This document shows, one piece after another, positions 1 to 10,303 of a stretch of 64,000 nucleotides of DNA. The position numbers were made by a program, and so were the translations under genes. Positions within the stretch are counted from its first letter, which is position 1, and each line of letters begins with the position of its first letter. The DNA is from Erpobdella octoculata. Taxonomy: Eukaryota > Annelida > Clitellata > Hirudinida > Erpobdellidae. Location: contig OZ022244.1 of the NCBI GenBank assembly GCA_963978895.1, positions 27,506,257-27,570,256 on the forward strand, written 5' to 3'. The notes beneath the pieces are model-generated. The model did no database searches and was not told the DNA's origin. It saw only the letters and a program-made list of their open reading frames with translations.

Positions 1-104
1 TATAGCTAATTTGTTCTGGATATGTTTTGAGAACAACATCTCCCAGTGCGCAGAGAACATCTTATTCATTTTTTTCGAATCGTGATTTCAGTTCAGTAGC
101 CACA
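1..104 (-). pseudogene. hAT transposase fragment, duplicate copy
   Basis: Near-identical to 47051-47154. On the minus strand it encodes the start of the DVLCALGDVV segment of a hAT C-terminal region, with the same TAA upstream. The rest lies outside the window. Confidence 0.6.
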
Positions 105-719
105 CAGGGACGTAAATTCAGCATTTTCCAGGGGAGGCAAAATTTTCCCGCCATTATATAGCTTACTGACAGAGTTACCCGGTGTTGCCCGGCTTTTTGT
201 TTAGTTTTTTCCTCTTTCTTGCCAATGAAACAACAAATAAATAACAGATTTCTTAAAAAAAATTTCAAAATTTTTCATCAGTGAAGTCTACCTGCATGCC
301 AAATGTTGCTCCTGCGGCTTGGATGTGATAAGCGAACGCTCTCACACACACACACATAACCTTTTTTATCTATATAAATACGTAGGTACAAACAAAGAGG
401 GATGGAAAGATGCACCCTCTACCAAAGTATCAATTGATTTTTTGTGGGTATAATATCTGGTTTACACCCGCAAAAAAAAAAAAGAATTCCAATACGCATT
501 GAATCATCACAAGATTAAGTAAAGTTAAAGTTAACAATTTATATAATAAACTCTGGAAATCAAGGGGGCAAAAGAATCCAATACCCATTGAATCATCGCT
601 AGGCTAAGTAAAGTTGAAATTTAAAAAAATATATAGTAAACTCTAGGTAAAAATTTTTATATTTTGAAAATCTGGAGGGGGCAAATGCCACTCTTGCGCC
701 CTCGCAATTTACGTCCCTG
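105..719. mobile_element. hAT-type MITE with CAGGGACGTAAATT ends (copy at 47155-47770)
   Basis: The 615-bp interval starts with CAGGGACGTAAATT and ends with its reverse complement AATTTACGTCCCTG. Just inside each end there is a G-rich segment (ggggaggcaaaa / ggagggggcaaatg). The CAGGG start is hAT-like. The flanking octamers (tagccaca / tagtaacc) match only partly, so the target duplication is not clean. An internal stretch near 181-200 (acccggtgttgcccgg) resembles the Helitron-type hairpin seen at 57990. It separates the hAT-like coding fragment from an open minus-strand segment at 720-880. Confidence 0.6.
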
Positions 720-880
720 TAGTAACCATATCCAAACTTGAAAAATAAGCCGGACACGGGAATAGTCTTGCTCAGAGTGAAAATGTTCATCACCACCACT
801 TCTTTCGCCCACCAGTGCCTATAGTCGCCAATCGCTGAGATGGCGTCTTTGTCCGTGGTTGTGCTTCCTTAAAAAGTTAA
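720..880 (-). other. unassigned open minus-strand segment, about 50 codons
   Basis: On the minus strand the frame stays open through a stretch reading DKDAISAIGDYRHWWAKE and then TLSKTIPVSGLFFKFGYGY. It is more GC-balanced than its surroundings and duplicated at 47771-47931. It abuts the MITE end at 719. I do not recognise the family. It may be another piece of the hAT gene whose end lies on the other side of the MITE. Confidence 0.25.
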
Positions 881-1651
881 ATAACTGTTTGAAATGCATT
901 CTTTAATTTCATTGCTGACAATGTAACTGCGCTTCCATAAATCATTAAAAGATTTGTCATTTCTGCAGTCAAGCAAAGTTTTTATTGTAAGTTCGCCGGT
1001 TTAAAGATAAAAAATTAAAGATAAAGATTCCGATGATATTATAGTGGTGTTATACCGACGAATCGATTTCAAGACCACTACGACGCAGGCAGCCGTATTC
1101 AGCGCCTCAATGGGGGGAGGCATATGCCCCTCCTTGCCCCCCGTCTCCTACGCTTATGATAATTGCGTGCTGTTGCATGTGCACCAGGAAACGATTGACC
1201 CAGTCGATTTGGGCTTATTTTGCCGCCAGTCTGTTTGTCTGAATATCGGCATGACATTTTGGCAACTTTTAGTATCGTATATTTATGTACAAATGTGATT
1301 CAAATAAACGTTGATGAGTGATTTTTGAAGAAATGCACATTTATTAATACAAGCAATTTACAAACTTTAATATTTTAGATTACAAAATAAAAAAGTTCGT
1401 TCTAGAAATTTGTCTCCCCACTTGTCAAAACGATGCGACAAGCCTGAATAAGTCGTCTAATATCTGGTCCAACGAAAACACCTTTTTCAACTTAGCCTCC
1501 GAGAGGCATGGAAACTTTGATATTAAGTATTTGAAGCAATTTCCATTTCTTGGAAGTGACTTTATTTAGAAAATAATGATAGTTATAGTGTTTATACATT
1601 TAAAAACAGTAATCAAAATAAAATTGTACCTATTTATTTACTAGAGATTGC

Positions 1652-1803
1652 CCGCCAAAAATTACGGATTGTTTCAAATTTCATTATATATTATAGTAAG
1701 AAATAGCCCGTCAAAAATGACGGATTTTTTTCAAATCTCATTATATAATACTTTCGATTGCAGCGCCACTTCTTTTGATTTTTAGGACTGAGAGTGTATA
1801 TAT
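1652..1803 (-). mobile_element. Helitron-like 3-prime terminus interrupted by the P-like element
   Basis: Read on the minus strand the segment ends ...GGCGGGCAATCTCTAG followed by T, the CTAG-T form of Helitron 3-prime ends; compare 45732 and 18483. The repeat is cut by the P-like element starting at 1804 and resumes after 6534. An uninterrupted relative lies near 16655-16710, where ttaggactgatactgtaca runs directly into cacgcctgtgcgc. This supports the P-element boundaries independently. The family assignment rests on the ends only. Confidence 0.4.
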
Positions 1804-1831
1804 CAAGGATGTCTTGATATAACTACTGGAT

Positions 1832-3857
1832 CATGGACGTCTATATAATAGCAACTGGACAATGAGCCAAATCATTTTGAGCTGTTGTGTTGTACCCAGT
1901 TGGTCCCATATCTATTTAGCTGTTCGTATTCGAGTTGTTCGGTCTGCGTTTGGATTTATAGTTATAAAGCCTGTACTGGTTACTTTTAACATTGAAAATG
2001 TTTATAACATTGAAATATAATAATATTTATTGTTGAAATTACGCTTTAGTTTAGTGACTGCGCTCAACACTTGTTTATTTAAATATAGCTATTTTTAGCT
2101 TTACGCTATCGTAAGTTTGACTTGATTGACGTTTGGAAACAGTTGGGATTGCTACTATTTTGAACAATTGGATTTATTTCTGTATTATAAAAGTTTTTAT
2201 TGCTAAAAATGCCACACAAGGGCCAGGCATATCGTTGCAAAACCAACTACAAAAGTGTTCCGGGACTATCGGCGGGCGAAAATAAACCAACAATTCATAG
2301 CGTTCCTATAAATGACAATATACTTCTACAGAAATATAATTAAAGCAAATCCTCGAAAAGACTGGAAACCAACTGCCAGTTCAAAAATTTGCTCAATTTT
2401 TTCAATGAAGTAGACTTTGAATCCAGCTGTGTCGATACAAATCAGCATCAAAGAAGGAAAAAACTAAAATTAGAGTCCGGACAGCTTTTTCAACGTCGAC
2501 TGAAAAAAGGTGCAGTACCTAGTATTTTTCCTGGTGGTCCAAAATACTGCTCAACTTGTAGAGTACCGTCAAGATCTACTGTTTGTGCTACAGTTTCAAT
2601 TCGCTACGAGTACGAAATAAAAAGAAATGTTGAGATGGAGAAGAATTTTTTCAAAAGTGATTGTTTAGCAAATCAAACACCTAACGTTTTGGCAGAACGG
2701 TAGAAGAATGAAATGACTTTGCCAACAAACTTTACTATTACCACAATTGATGGCATTTTGTTAATTTATTGTTTTAAAGTAGAAGCTGGTAAAGTTAAAG
2801 TGGCTGTTTGCATCTCGGTGGCAGAAAATCTGTCAACGGTTGTCAGTGTGGTTAATGTAAATGTTCCAGCCAACACATTCAAAGATTTGTTAACAAACGG
2901 ATTAGTTACGACAACGTCTCAGCTTATTAATTTGGCAGCTCGAATGAAGACTTGGTCAGAAAATTTAAAAACCTGTCCGTCATTCACAAAAATGGCTGTT
3001 AGCATTTTAAAAGAAAGAATAAACATCTTAACAGAATGCAGTCCAGAAAGTGAAAAACAACGCAAACTTGAATTTGTTTCAGAACAAGCCAAACTGCTTA
3101 CAAAAAGCAAGTTTCATTGTCATTACTCACCAGGGCTCACAATCATGTCATATATACGATTCATGCAGAAAGTCCAGCAGCTTATAACACTTTAAGATAA
3201 TCGAGTTAGGTAACTATTCCATTGACCAGCATTTTGAAAAAGATCATCAAATGTCTTGATGAAATGTATGGGCTCGATAATTTGGTGCTTGCTATTTAAT
3301 TTCTGTAAAACAGATCCTTGATAGCAGCAGCAGGAAGATTTGACACGACCATCAGAGTACGCTTTCATTTTATGCGTACATTGCTGGAAAGTTTTTAAAG
3401 AAATCAAGGCATCACCAGAACTGGCAAAATTATTTCTGTCGTCATTGTCATCGAGTCACAGAGTACTTTTCTGCAAAATAATTGATTGCACACCTTTGAA
3501 TCTCAACTCAGAACTGAAAACATACAATTTTTACTGTTTTAATTATCACAATGTTAAAATATTGAAAATTTTCTAATAACTTTGACTTTACTACTAATAA
3601 ATAACTATAATTGTTATAATTTAAAATTCTTAAGTTTACTTTTTCTTTATTTTTTTATGATTTTTACTTTTTATGGATTTTGATTAAGTAAAATATATTT
3701 GTTTTATCTCAAAACAGCGTTGTGTTTTTCACTCCACATGATTTAGCTATAAATCAAACTTATAATGCGTATATGAAGCATTGCGCAGTCATGGGACCAA
3801 CTGGGTACAAGGCTATTATTGGCTAACTGTCCAGATACTATTATATAGACGTCCATG
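1832..3857 (+). mobile_element. second P-like element nested in the TIR of the first
   Basis: Its ends read CATGGACGTCTATATAATAG and the reverse complement. Similarity continues for about 75 bp inward (both sides reach ttgtacccagttggtcccat). The flanking actggat occurs on both sides (7 bp), and the uninterrupted site is seen in the right copy at about 48878-48890. Its TIR resembles the host element's TIR (aaggatgtc..tgatataa.tactgg), so the two families are related. It is absent from the right copy, so it inserted after the duplication, or on one haplotype only. Confidence 0.85.
2209..3576 (+). pseudogene. decayed THAP/P-like transposase of the nested element
   Basis: Starts MPHKGQAYRCKTNYKSVPGL, a THAP start with the first zinc-ligand cysteine degenerate. 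It then has a stop after QKYN, a second frame containing KKGAVPSIFPGGPKYC (the THAP-type AVP box), a third (2713-3195) with a leucine-rich P-element-like middle region, and a fourth (3340-3576) containing PSEYAFILCVHCWKVFKEIK. That last part matches PAEYVFLVCLNCWKVFDSMK of the 678-residue protein downstream. Several stops and a missing centre make it inactive. Confidence 0.75.
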
Positions 3858-3982
3858 ACTGGATCCACAACCCATTTTGTGTCGCGGTTTAATTTGGATA
3901 TAGTAGGCCTATAGCTTTCGCGCACGCAGGCTGTGCGCACGCACCAGTGCTTATAAACTCAACAGCATAAACATTCTTTACA

Positions 3983-4170
3983 GTTCGTTGTCGCTTTATT
4001 CAAGTTGTATTATCGTTTTCGTCGGTTTATTCTTTATTCAAGTTATATTAACGTGTTCGTTGGTTTATTCTTTATTCAAGTTGTATTAACGAGTTCGTCG
4101 GATCATTTTATTCAAGTTGTATTATCGTGTTCGTCGGTTTATTCAAGTTATATTATATTAACGTATTAAC
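3983..4170 (+). repeat. subterminal tandem repeat, ~45-bp unit
   Basis: Four to five imperfect units of the type ttcgtcggtttattctttat / tcaagttgtattaacg. The right copy (60083-60235) has fewer units. Subterminal repeat arrays in P-like elements are often transposase-binding regions; that role here is inference. Confidence 0.7.
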
Positions 4171-4282
4171 GTAACGACGTAACATCGTAACGGACGTAAC
4201 GTGTTCGTATTTTGGATTACATTTGGATTTACTTAAACTAAGCTAGTTTTAGTTACTTCTAGTAAAATTTGTTATATCAAAT

Positions 4283-6319
4283 ATGGTTAATAAGTGTTCA
4301 GCATACGGATGCAGAAGTGGATATGCCTCGAATGCTGCAAATGATGAGAAAAACAATGTTTCATTTCACGCCTTTCCGTTGAAAAATCCAGATTTATGTG
4401 CTCAATGGAATCGAGCCAACCCTCGAAAAGATTTTGTACCAAATAAAAACTCAAAAATATGCTCATTACATTTTGATCATTCAGATTTTGTGATTGGTTT
4501 TAGTGATCAGTATATGTACAAGCTGAACAGACACCAGGGTGATAATAGTGCAGAAAGACAAAGAAGAAAGTTGAAAGATGATGCAGTGCCTTCAAGATTT
4601 GAAAATGCCCCATCATATTTATCGACTCCAGCACAACAACAGCGACCAGCAACAAAGTCATCAGCTGCTAGTCGTCGTCAATTGGATATTGAGAAATGTG
4701 AAAAAGCAGAACAAGAATTTGTACAGAATGATACTATAGTTGGTTGTGAACTAAACGATATACTACAACGTTTACTAAAAGAAAGTACACTTCCTTCTGG
4801 ATTTGAATTTAAACTGATAGACGACTCTATGTTGATTTATACAGTAGCTATTGAGAAAGATTTTCCAATTATTGTTTCTTCAATATTAATTAATGAAAAT
4901 TTGAAAGTGACAGTTCATCATAAAACAATGCAACTTCCAAAATCATTCATGGAGGGCATTATTGACAAAGAATTGACACGAATGAGTCAATTGTTGAATT
5001 TGCTTGTTCGTCTAAAAATCTATTCAGATGATATTCCACAAAGTAACAATTTTGAAGAACAAAAACTCATTGCCACAAAACAATTGAAAAGTTGTTTACA
5101 TTTGTTTGATGAAGATCAAGATGAATTTCTTCAACTTAACTTTCTCATTGGTCAATTGAAATTAATCGGTATTAGCAAACATGCACGAATTTATTCACCT
5201 GAAACTATTGTTTGGTCTTATATACTCCATTCAACAAGCCATGCAGCATACATGAAAATATTAGACAGTAAAAATTTGTGCCTGCCCTCAGTAAATACTT
5301 TGAGAAAATTAACCAGAAGAGTTAAGAGTAGTAGTGATGGACTTGATAATGCCGGCTATCTAACACTTCGATCGTCCAACGATTGGAAACTTGATTTTTT
5401 ATTGGAATTTCATGATTTTTTATGTTTGTGGGAGAAATCCAATCAAGGAAAACTGAGTAGAGAAACTTTCATTGCTATGAAACAAACTTGTTCAGCTCTT
5501 GTTGGTTGCAGCAAGTATCTTTTAAATGCAACCGAATTTAAATTTCTATTGTTGGGTCATTTTCAATCTGATCCAATTGAAGCTAGATTCGGTTGGCTTC
5601 GACAGATGTCTGGAGGCAACTATTTCCTCTCTGTCCGACAGATAGTTGAAAGTGAAACGAAAATCAAAATGATTTCTTTGCTGGGAAATTCTAAATTGAC
5701 AGTCCAGAGTATTGATGATTTTATTGACGATATACACCTGGAAGTTGACGGCAATAACAATGAATTTTCAGATACCATAATTCCGAAGTTGGACAAACTG
5801 AGCTGGCCTAGTCAAAATGAAGCCAGCACAATTTATTATATAGCAGGAGCAGTAGCAAGAAGCATCTTGAATTCTACAAAATGTCTCCACTGTAGAGAAA
5901 TACTGTTAGACGATGAATCTTTTCATTCAGATATTAACAACTTAAGTATTTTCCAATACTTTGATGACATTAATAGAGGAGGACTATTAAAACCAGCAGA
6001 ATATGTTTTTTTGGTATGTTTAAACTGCTGGAAGGTTTTTGATTCCATGAAAAAATCAGAAGAAGTGATGAAAATGTTTTTATCATCAGCCAACCAAAAG
6101 AAATTCTTTGTAAAAATTTTAGACGAATTTGTAGAAGATGAGGAATTATTAGTAGAAAACAACTACTGTTCATCAAATCATAATGTTAAGGAAATGATCA
6201 GTGGAAGATTTTTTAATTGTTTATCAAGAAATTTTGTTAGAAATATTAATGATGACGTTTCGAATAAAACAAATTTAAATAAAAAACGTAAATTAAATAA
6301 AATTAAAAACGCTCCTTAA
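4283..6319 (+). CDS. THAP-domain P-element-like protein, 678 aa, catalytic centre apparently deleted
   Basis: The N-terminus is a C2CH THAP zinc finger: Cys5, Cys10, then Cys60 and His63 (KICSLHF), with the conserved Trp42 and the AVP box at residues 101-103. A P-element/THAP9-like middle region follows (for example HARIYSPETIVWSYILHSTS and LPSVNTLRKLTRRV), then a C-terminal block with DPIEARFGWLRQMSGGNYFL and a zinc-knuckle-like CLHCREI. Full P-type transposases are longer, near 750-900 residues, and have an RNase H-like DDE core between these blocks. Here LTRRV is followed within about 20 residues by the C-terminal block, so most of the core looks removed while the frame stays open. It may bind the element's ends without cutting, as the KP repressor of Drosophila does; that is inference. 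It uses the ATG at 4283. Confidence 0.8.
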   Translation: MVNKCSAYGCRSGYASNAANDEKNNVSFHAFPLKNPDLCAQWNRANPRKDFVPNKNSKICSLHFDHSDFVIGFSDQYMYKLNRHQGDNSAERQRRKLKDDAVPSRFENAPSYLSTPAQQQRPATKSSAASRRQLDIEKCEKAEQEFVQNDTIVGCELNDILQRLLKESTLPSGFEFKLIDDSMLIYTVAIEKDFPIIVSSILINENLKVTVHHKTMQLPKSFMEGIIDKELTRMSQLLNLLVRLKIYSDDIPQSNNFEEQKLIATKQLKSCLHLFDEDQDEFLQLNFLIGQLKLIGISKHARIYSPETIVWSYILHSTSHAAYMKILDSKNLCLPSVNTLRKLTRRVKSSSDGLDNAGYLTLRSSNDWKLDFLLEFHDFLCLWEKSNQGKLSRETFIAMKQTCSALVGCSKYLLNATEFKFLLLGHFQSDPIEARFGWLRQMSGGNYFLSVRQIVESETKIKMISLLGNSKLTVQSIDDFIDDIHLEVDGNNNEFSDTIIPKLDKLSWPSQNEASTIYYIAGAVARSILNSTKCLHCREILLDDESFHSDINNLSIFQYFDDINRGGLLKPAEYVFLVCLNCWKVFDSMKKSEEVMKMFLSSANQKKFFVKILDEFVEDEELLVENNYCSSNHNVKEMISGRFFNCLSRNFVRNINDDVSNKTNLNKKRKLNKIKNAP

Positions 6320-6534
6320 TATTATTTTTAATTTGTCATGTTTTTTCAATAAATTCTGCTTCATTGAAATGGTGTTTGTTTTTCATTTAGATTAGAGCAA
6401 ATTAAAATATCGTGTAGTCCCATATCAGGTGCACTGTGACAGCATTCGACTGAGCGCACGTAGGCCTACTAAGTAAAATTCGCTAGTATAGGTTGTGGAT
6501 CCAGTAGTTATATCAAGACATCCTTGGTATATAT

Positions 6535-7459
6535 ATACAATTGCATAATCACTTTTATTACACGCCTGCGCGTAATAAATTCTTACGTGCACATCAATAT
6601 CGTCTATAAGACTAATTAGGTAAGCGTGACAGAATCAGAAAGTGAGTGAGTCAGTGAATGACGTGAGCAACTATAATATAGATGACTCGAAGTTAGCCGA
6701 AACAAGTCAAGAAAAAAACGAGTTTTTCAACACAAACTTTTATTTCAAATACACTCTATTTAGAAATATAAAGATATTCAAATTACGTTTTTTTAATTGA
6801 ATCATGTATTGTCATCCAATATAAAGCTGTGCTGAAAGTTTCAGCTTCCTAACTAGTCAAAAAGCTGGGTAAATTTTACTTGCAAGATTTACGTAGGTAC
6901 AGAGAAAGACACACACACCCACAAACAGAGATTGTAAGTTGAATAAAAGTTTGTAAAAAACCTTTTTATAATAACATTTTGCGTTTTGCAAAATAAGCTG
7001 ACGTTCTGGAAGTTTTTTTCAGTATTTTTTAGTTTTCAGCACAACTAAATACATAGAAATCAGTTGAAAACATCCACACAGTTTTTTGTGGCAATTAATG
7101 AGATGCAGCAACACCTGATTGGTTTCTTATACGAGGAAAACCGAGTCGTAGAGGTAGTAGAACGTCAAACTGTCCACTCGAACCATAGTATAAGTCTATG
7201 ACTTGAACAGAGTAGAATAATACAATCATAAGTAGATTGGAATCGTTATGTAAATCCAGTAACTGGAAAAGAAAAATCCAAATACGAGATCAAGATAAAA
7301 ATTAAATTAACAATATTATAGTCCACCTATAATAGAAAAAAATACTGGAGCTGGAGTTTGAGTCGGAAAGTCAAAAAATAAAAAGTTAAAATTTAGAAAA
7401 AAGTTTTTAGTTTTTTAAAAGTTATAAAACTCAACACTTTCTATCCAATGGGTTTTGGT
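6535..7459. other. AT-rich non-coding stretch
   Basis: No gene seen. It contains the continuation of the Helitron-like repeat (cacgcctgcgcg near 6560), a segment ending in short CACACA repeats near 6905-6925 that resembles the dispersed repeat at 28640-29310, and simple AT sequence. The same sequence recurs at 62582-63506. Confidence 0.5.
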
Positions 7460-7495
7460 CCACTGATCTCTATAATATATTATAGAGATCAGTGG
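7460..7495. repeat. perfect 36-bp palindrome (copy at 63507-63542)
   Basis: CCACTGATCTCTATAATA is followed directly by its exact reverse complement, with no spacer. It is flanked on both sides by ttttggt. The half-site recurs once at about 54165 (ccactgatctttataatata), so the palindrome looks like two transposon ends fused head to head. Confidence 0.85.
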
Positions 7496-7639
7496 TTTTG
7501 GTCTTATAATTACAAATAGGTATGATCTTTGGTTAGCATTTATTGAGCGTCTCCAATAAATTTCCTAATTTAAATGTTCTGCTTAATGAAATAGTTAATA
7601 ATTTTTAAAATAATTTTTAACTTTTGTAAATGCAAAAGT

Positions 7640-8498
7640 TTTTTGTTGTTTTGGCGACCTGAGTCTCTTCGATGGCTCTCTGGCGTCTGCCGGGTTTGGA
7701 TGGCTGTTCGGCATCGAGTTTTCTGTCAGCCGTGGGGCTCCGTCCCGGTTCCTTTCAGCGTTTGTGTCTGGTGGTCAAAGGCCCTCGCCTCTCTCTCTCT
7801 CATCTGATTGTGCCATGTTTGCAGCTCTTGCCTGGACTATCACTAGTATTTTCATTTTTGACTTTGTGAATGAATGGTTGTTTTTAGTCAATTTTTTTTA
7901 TAGTTTTTCTATACTTTTGTTTGAATTTTTTTCTGCTTTGAAGTGTGTTATTCAATTTTTTGTGGAGTTTTCTTCACTGATTGATTTGTATTTTTTTTAA
8001 TAAGGGCTTTTTTAATTTGACCTAATATTTGATTTGTTGGATTTCTTTAACCTTCTGATTATTTTTTTTTCAGAATGTTTGTCATCACCATTGATGCTTT
8101 TTTCATAGTGTGTTTTCCTGTTAGTGATTTGACAAAAGTTTTTTTTTAGTATGGTATGATGTTAGTGAGTGATTGAAAAAAGGATTTGTTATTGTTGTTA
8201 GTTTTAGGGTCTTTGGTAGTGCTGCCTTATAGAGGCCATTTAGAAAGCATTTTCATATTATAATTGTTCCTTTTCTTTAGTTATCTAAGCTCTTGTTGAA
8301 TGTTTGTTTTCTTGTGTCTGTTGGTAATTATGCTGATAGTCCTCAGTTTTCTAATTAGGTGGTATGCATGTTGTAAATCATTGTTATTTTTCGTGGTTTT
8401 TCAGAACATTTTTATTTAACGAATTTATTGGAGAGCAAGCGCCTTTGAAATAAGGAAAAAGCGCTTTATAAGTTTATTTGATTGATTGATTGATTGAC
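7640..8498 (+). repeat. LINE-like non-coding repeat ending in (GATT)n
   Basis: A GC-richer block (ttggcgacctgagtctcttc to gccctcgcctctctctct) is followed by a T-rich tract and ends in agcgctttataagtttattt plus four GATT units. A GATT microsatellite tail is typical of some non-LTR retroelement or SINE 3-prime ends. Short ORFs here have no recognisable domain. The start is repeated at the very end of the window (from 63687). Confidence 0.5.
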
Positions 8499-9110
8499 AA
8501 CAAGTAGAAACTACAGTTTGAGTCAGAAAGTAAAATAAAAAGTTAAAATTTTGGGTTATAACTTCTATAGCTTTTTGTGATCAGAAGACTATTAAAAAAA
8601 TAGCCTTTGCTCTAAATTTTTAAACTCTTGAAAAACTAAACATTTTGTGATACCGTTAATGCAGATTCTTTCAAAATTTCAGTTTTTTCGGCTTTTACAC
8701 AAACTCTAGTCTGTACAGCACTTTCTATATCTTTATGTGATCAGAAGACCTAAATCTATTAGAAAAATCGCTTTTGAGCTAAGTTTTCAATCTCTTGAAA
8801 GAATAGGTTCAACTGTGATAATTTTGTGATGACTGTATCGCTGATTTTTTCAAAAGTCAAATTCTAGGTTCTACCAGTACTTTTTATAGCTTTTTGTGGT
8901 CAGAACACCGAAATCTATTAAAAAATTTGACATTGAGCTGAGCTTTTAAATTTTTACAAAACTGAATCATTTGTGATACCTGTATCACAGATTTTTTAAA
9001 AATTTAAATTTTTTTGTTTTCAGCTTTTACACTCAAACTCTAATTTTTACTAGCACTTTCCATAGCTTTTTGTGATCAGAAGATTAAAATTTATTTACTT
9101 TTTGTCTCGC
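8499..9110. repeat. degenerate ~190-bp tandem repeat
   Basis: Three to four diverged units share agctttttgtgatcagaaga, attaaaaaaatcgcttt and a following ttgaaaaactaaa...tttgtgata segment, for example near 8567, 8733, 8890 and 9066. No coding potential. Confidence 0.6.
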
Positions 9111-9112
9111 AG

Positions 9113-9256
9113 ATAAATTGTACAAAAGAAAACCATTTGGTCGAACGCTCTGCGCTTTTGGCCGCTTCCGATATGTGCAGCCAACGGTTCAGTTTTGGCG
9201 ACCCGATCCGCAACGAAACATTGACTCGATCCAGCCCACCCCACCATCAGATGTGA
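9113..9256 (+). CDS. possible terminal exon of an unidentified host gene
   Basis: A pyrimidine-rich tract ending tttttgtctcgcag precedes a 48-codon frame containing VERSALLAASDMCSQRFSF and ending in TGA at 9254-9256. An AATAAA signal lies at 9266-9271. The sequence is GC-richer than anything around it and shows no repeat hallmarks. I do not recognise the protein and see no matching upstream exon, so this is a candidate only. Confidence 0.3.
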   Translation: MNCTKENHLVERSALLAASDMCSQRFSFGDPIRNETLTRSSPPHHQM

Positions 9257-9389
9257 TCTATACCAAATAAATTATGAACAGGTTGTAATAACGACACGGA
9301 GTATCGATTGACGGTAAAATTCGTGCTTTTCTTTTCTTTTTATATCACACCAGAAAATTAAAATCAATTAAAAATTTGTTTACCTGTAA

Positions 9390-9530
9390 GTTTTTGTGCA
9401 CCGGTTTGGCACAAAAAACCATTAAGTGGTTCCCCGGCCAGCCGCAAAGCTCCACTGGCTTTCAGAGTCTCTCGAGTTGGCAGACTGCCAATTGTACCAG
9501 TCAAACAGAATAATAAACCGAAATCAACTT
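9390..9530. other. GC-rich island open in both directions
   Basis: On the minus strand a frame reads TRETLKASGALRLAGEPLNG and ends at a GTAAAC donor-like site near 9391. On the plus strand an alternative frame is also open. It could be an exon but the strand cannot be decided. Confidence 0.2.
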
Positions 9531-9558
9531 GGTAAAGTTTCGATTATAGACAAATTAG

Positions 9559-10295
9559 GGTAAAGGTTCCCTTTGACGGCCCGTGCCGAAAAATAATCGT
9601 ATTATTTTTATTTTATCACAATAACATAAAAAAACAAATTTAATACCAATTTTAATTTAAAAAAAAAACATTTATCGTAATTTGAGAAACTTTGAAAACG
9701 TAAGTAGTACCCTTGAAAGCCCTATTTACATCGTAGTTGTGAGTGGTGAGGTACGATGATCGTATGAATGAAATGAATAAAAAATAAATAAAATTAGTTT
9801 ATAATAAAATTTTATTTAAAAAACAAACTATCAGTTGTAAATAAAAATTCCATTAAAATTTTAAAACTCACCGCCCGGTAACTCGGGCTCGGGACGGTTT
9901 GCAAGAAGTAAGAAAATTGGAAATTATTAAACTAAGTTAACTTCTTTAAATAAACAAAATTTCAAATTTTTAATGAAGAAAAACTAAAAAATAAATGTTA
10001 AAAAAAGTAGTTTATTCGAAGCAACGTCGAAATTTGAATATTTGTAAGCGAACATTGTGTATTTGCGTCGTTTAAACTTTTCCTTCGTTTAAACTTTTTC
10101 TTAAAACTCAAACGTACATAAATTATAATTACATTATTTATTTTTTTATATGACATTTTCTCATTTTAAATAAATTACTTATACTAATTATCATAATTTT
10201 TAAACTAGTGTTTACTTTTAATCGTGTTTATAGTTAATTATAGCCGAGAATTATGTATTAATCCGCCACACGGGCCGTCAAAGGGAACCTTTACC
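9559..10295. mobile_element. 737-bp TIR element, 8-bp TSD caaattag
   Basis: It has a perfect terminal inverted repeat of about 27 bp starting GGTAAAGGTTCCCTTTGACG. The octamer caaattag lies at 9551-9558 and 10296-10303. It has no coding capacity. Subterminal sequences (gacggcccgtgc...; tagccgagaattatgtatta) are shared with the larger element at 30915-34331, so both belong to one family with 8-bp target duplications (hAT or P type; not decidable from the ends). Confidence 0.9.
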
Positions 10296-10303
10296 CAAAT
10301 TAG

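Larger units (their letters stand above)
1804..6526 (+). mobile_element. P-superfamily element (left copy) with 8-bp TSD gtatatat
   Basis: The terminal inverted repeat starts CAAGGATGTCTTGATATAAC and continues for about 36 bp to ...GGATCCACAACC at both ends. It is flanked by gtatatat at 1796-1803 and 6527-6534. An 8-bp duplication plus a THAP-domain protein is what P elements show. The element without the nested insertion at 1832-3857 is about 2.7 kb. Tandem ~45-bp repeats (ttcgtcggtttattc...ttattcaagttgtatta) sit inside the left end at about 3983-4170, just upstream of the coding region. Confidence 0.85.
1..7953. repeat. left copy of a long near-identical duplication
   Basis: This stretch matches the right copy from 47051 to the window end at what looks like over 99 percent identity outside the differing insertions. 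Scattered differences are single-base changes and homopolymer length changes, for example at 1014, 1256, 1433 and 1660. Both outer edges run off the window, so the true unit is longer. The left copy carries a private 2.0 kb P-like insertion (1832-3857). The right copy carries a private 11 kb insertion (49005-60082). It could be a tandem segmental duplication or two unmerged haplotypes placed in series by the assembler. Confidence 0.95.
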
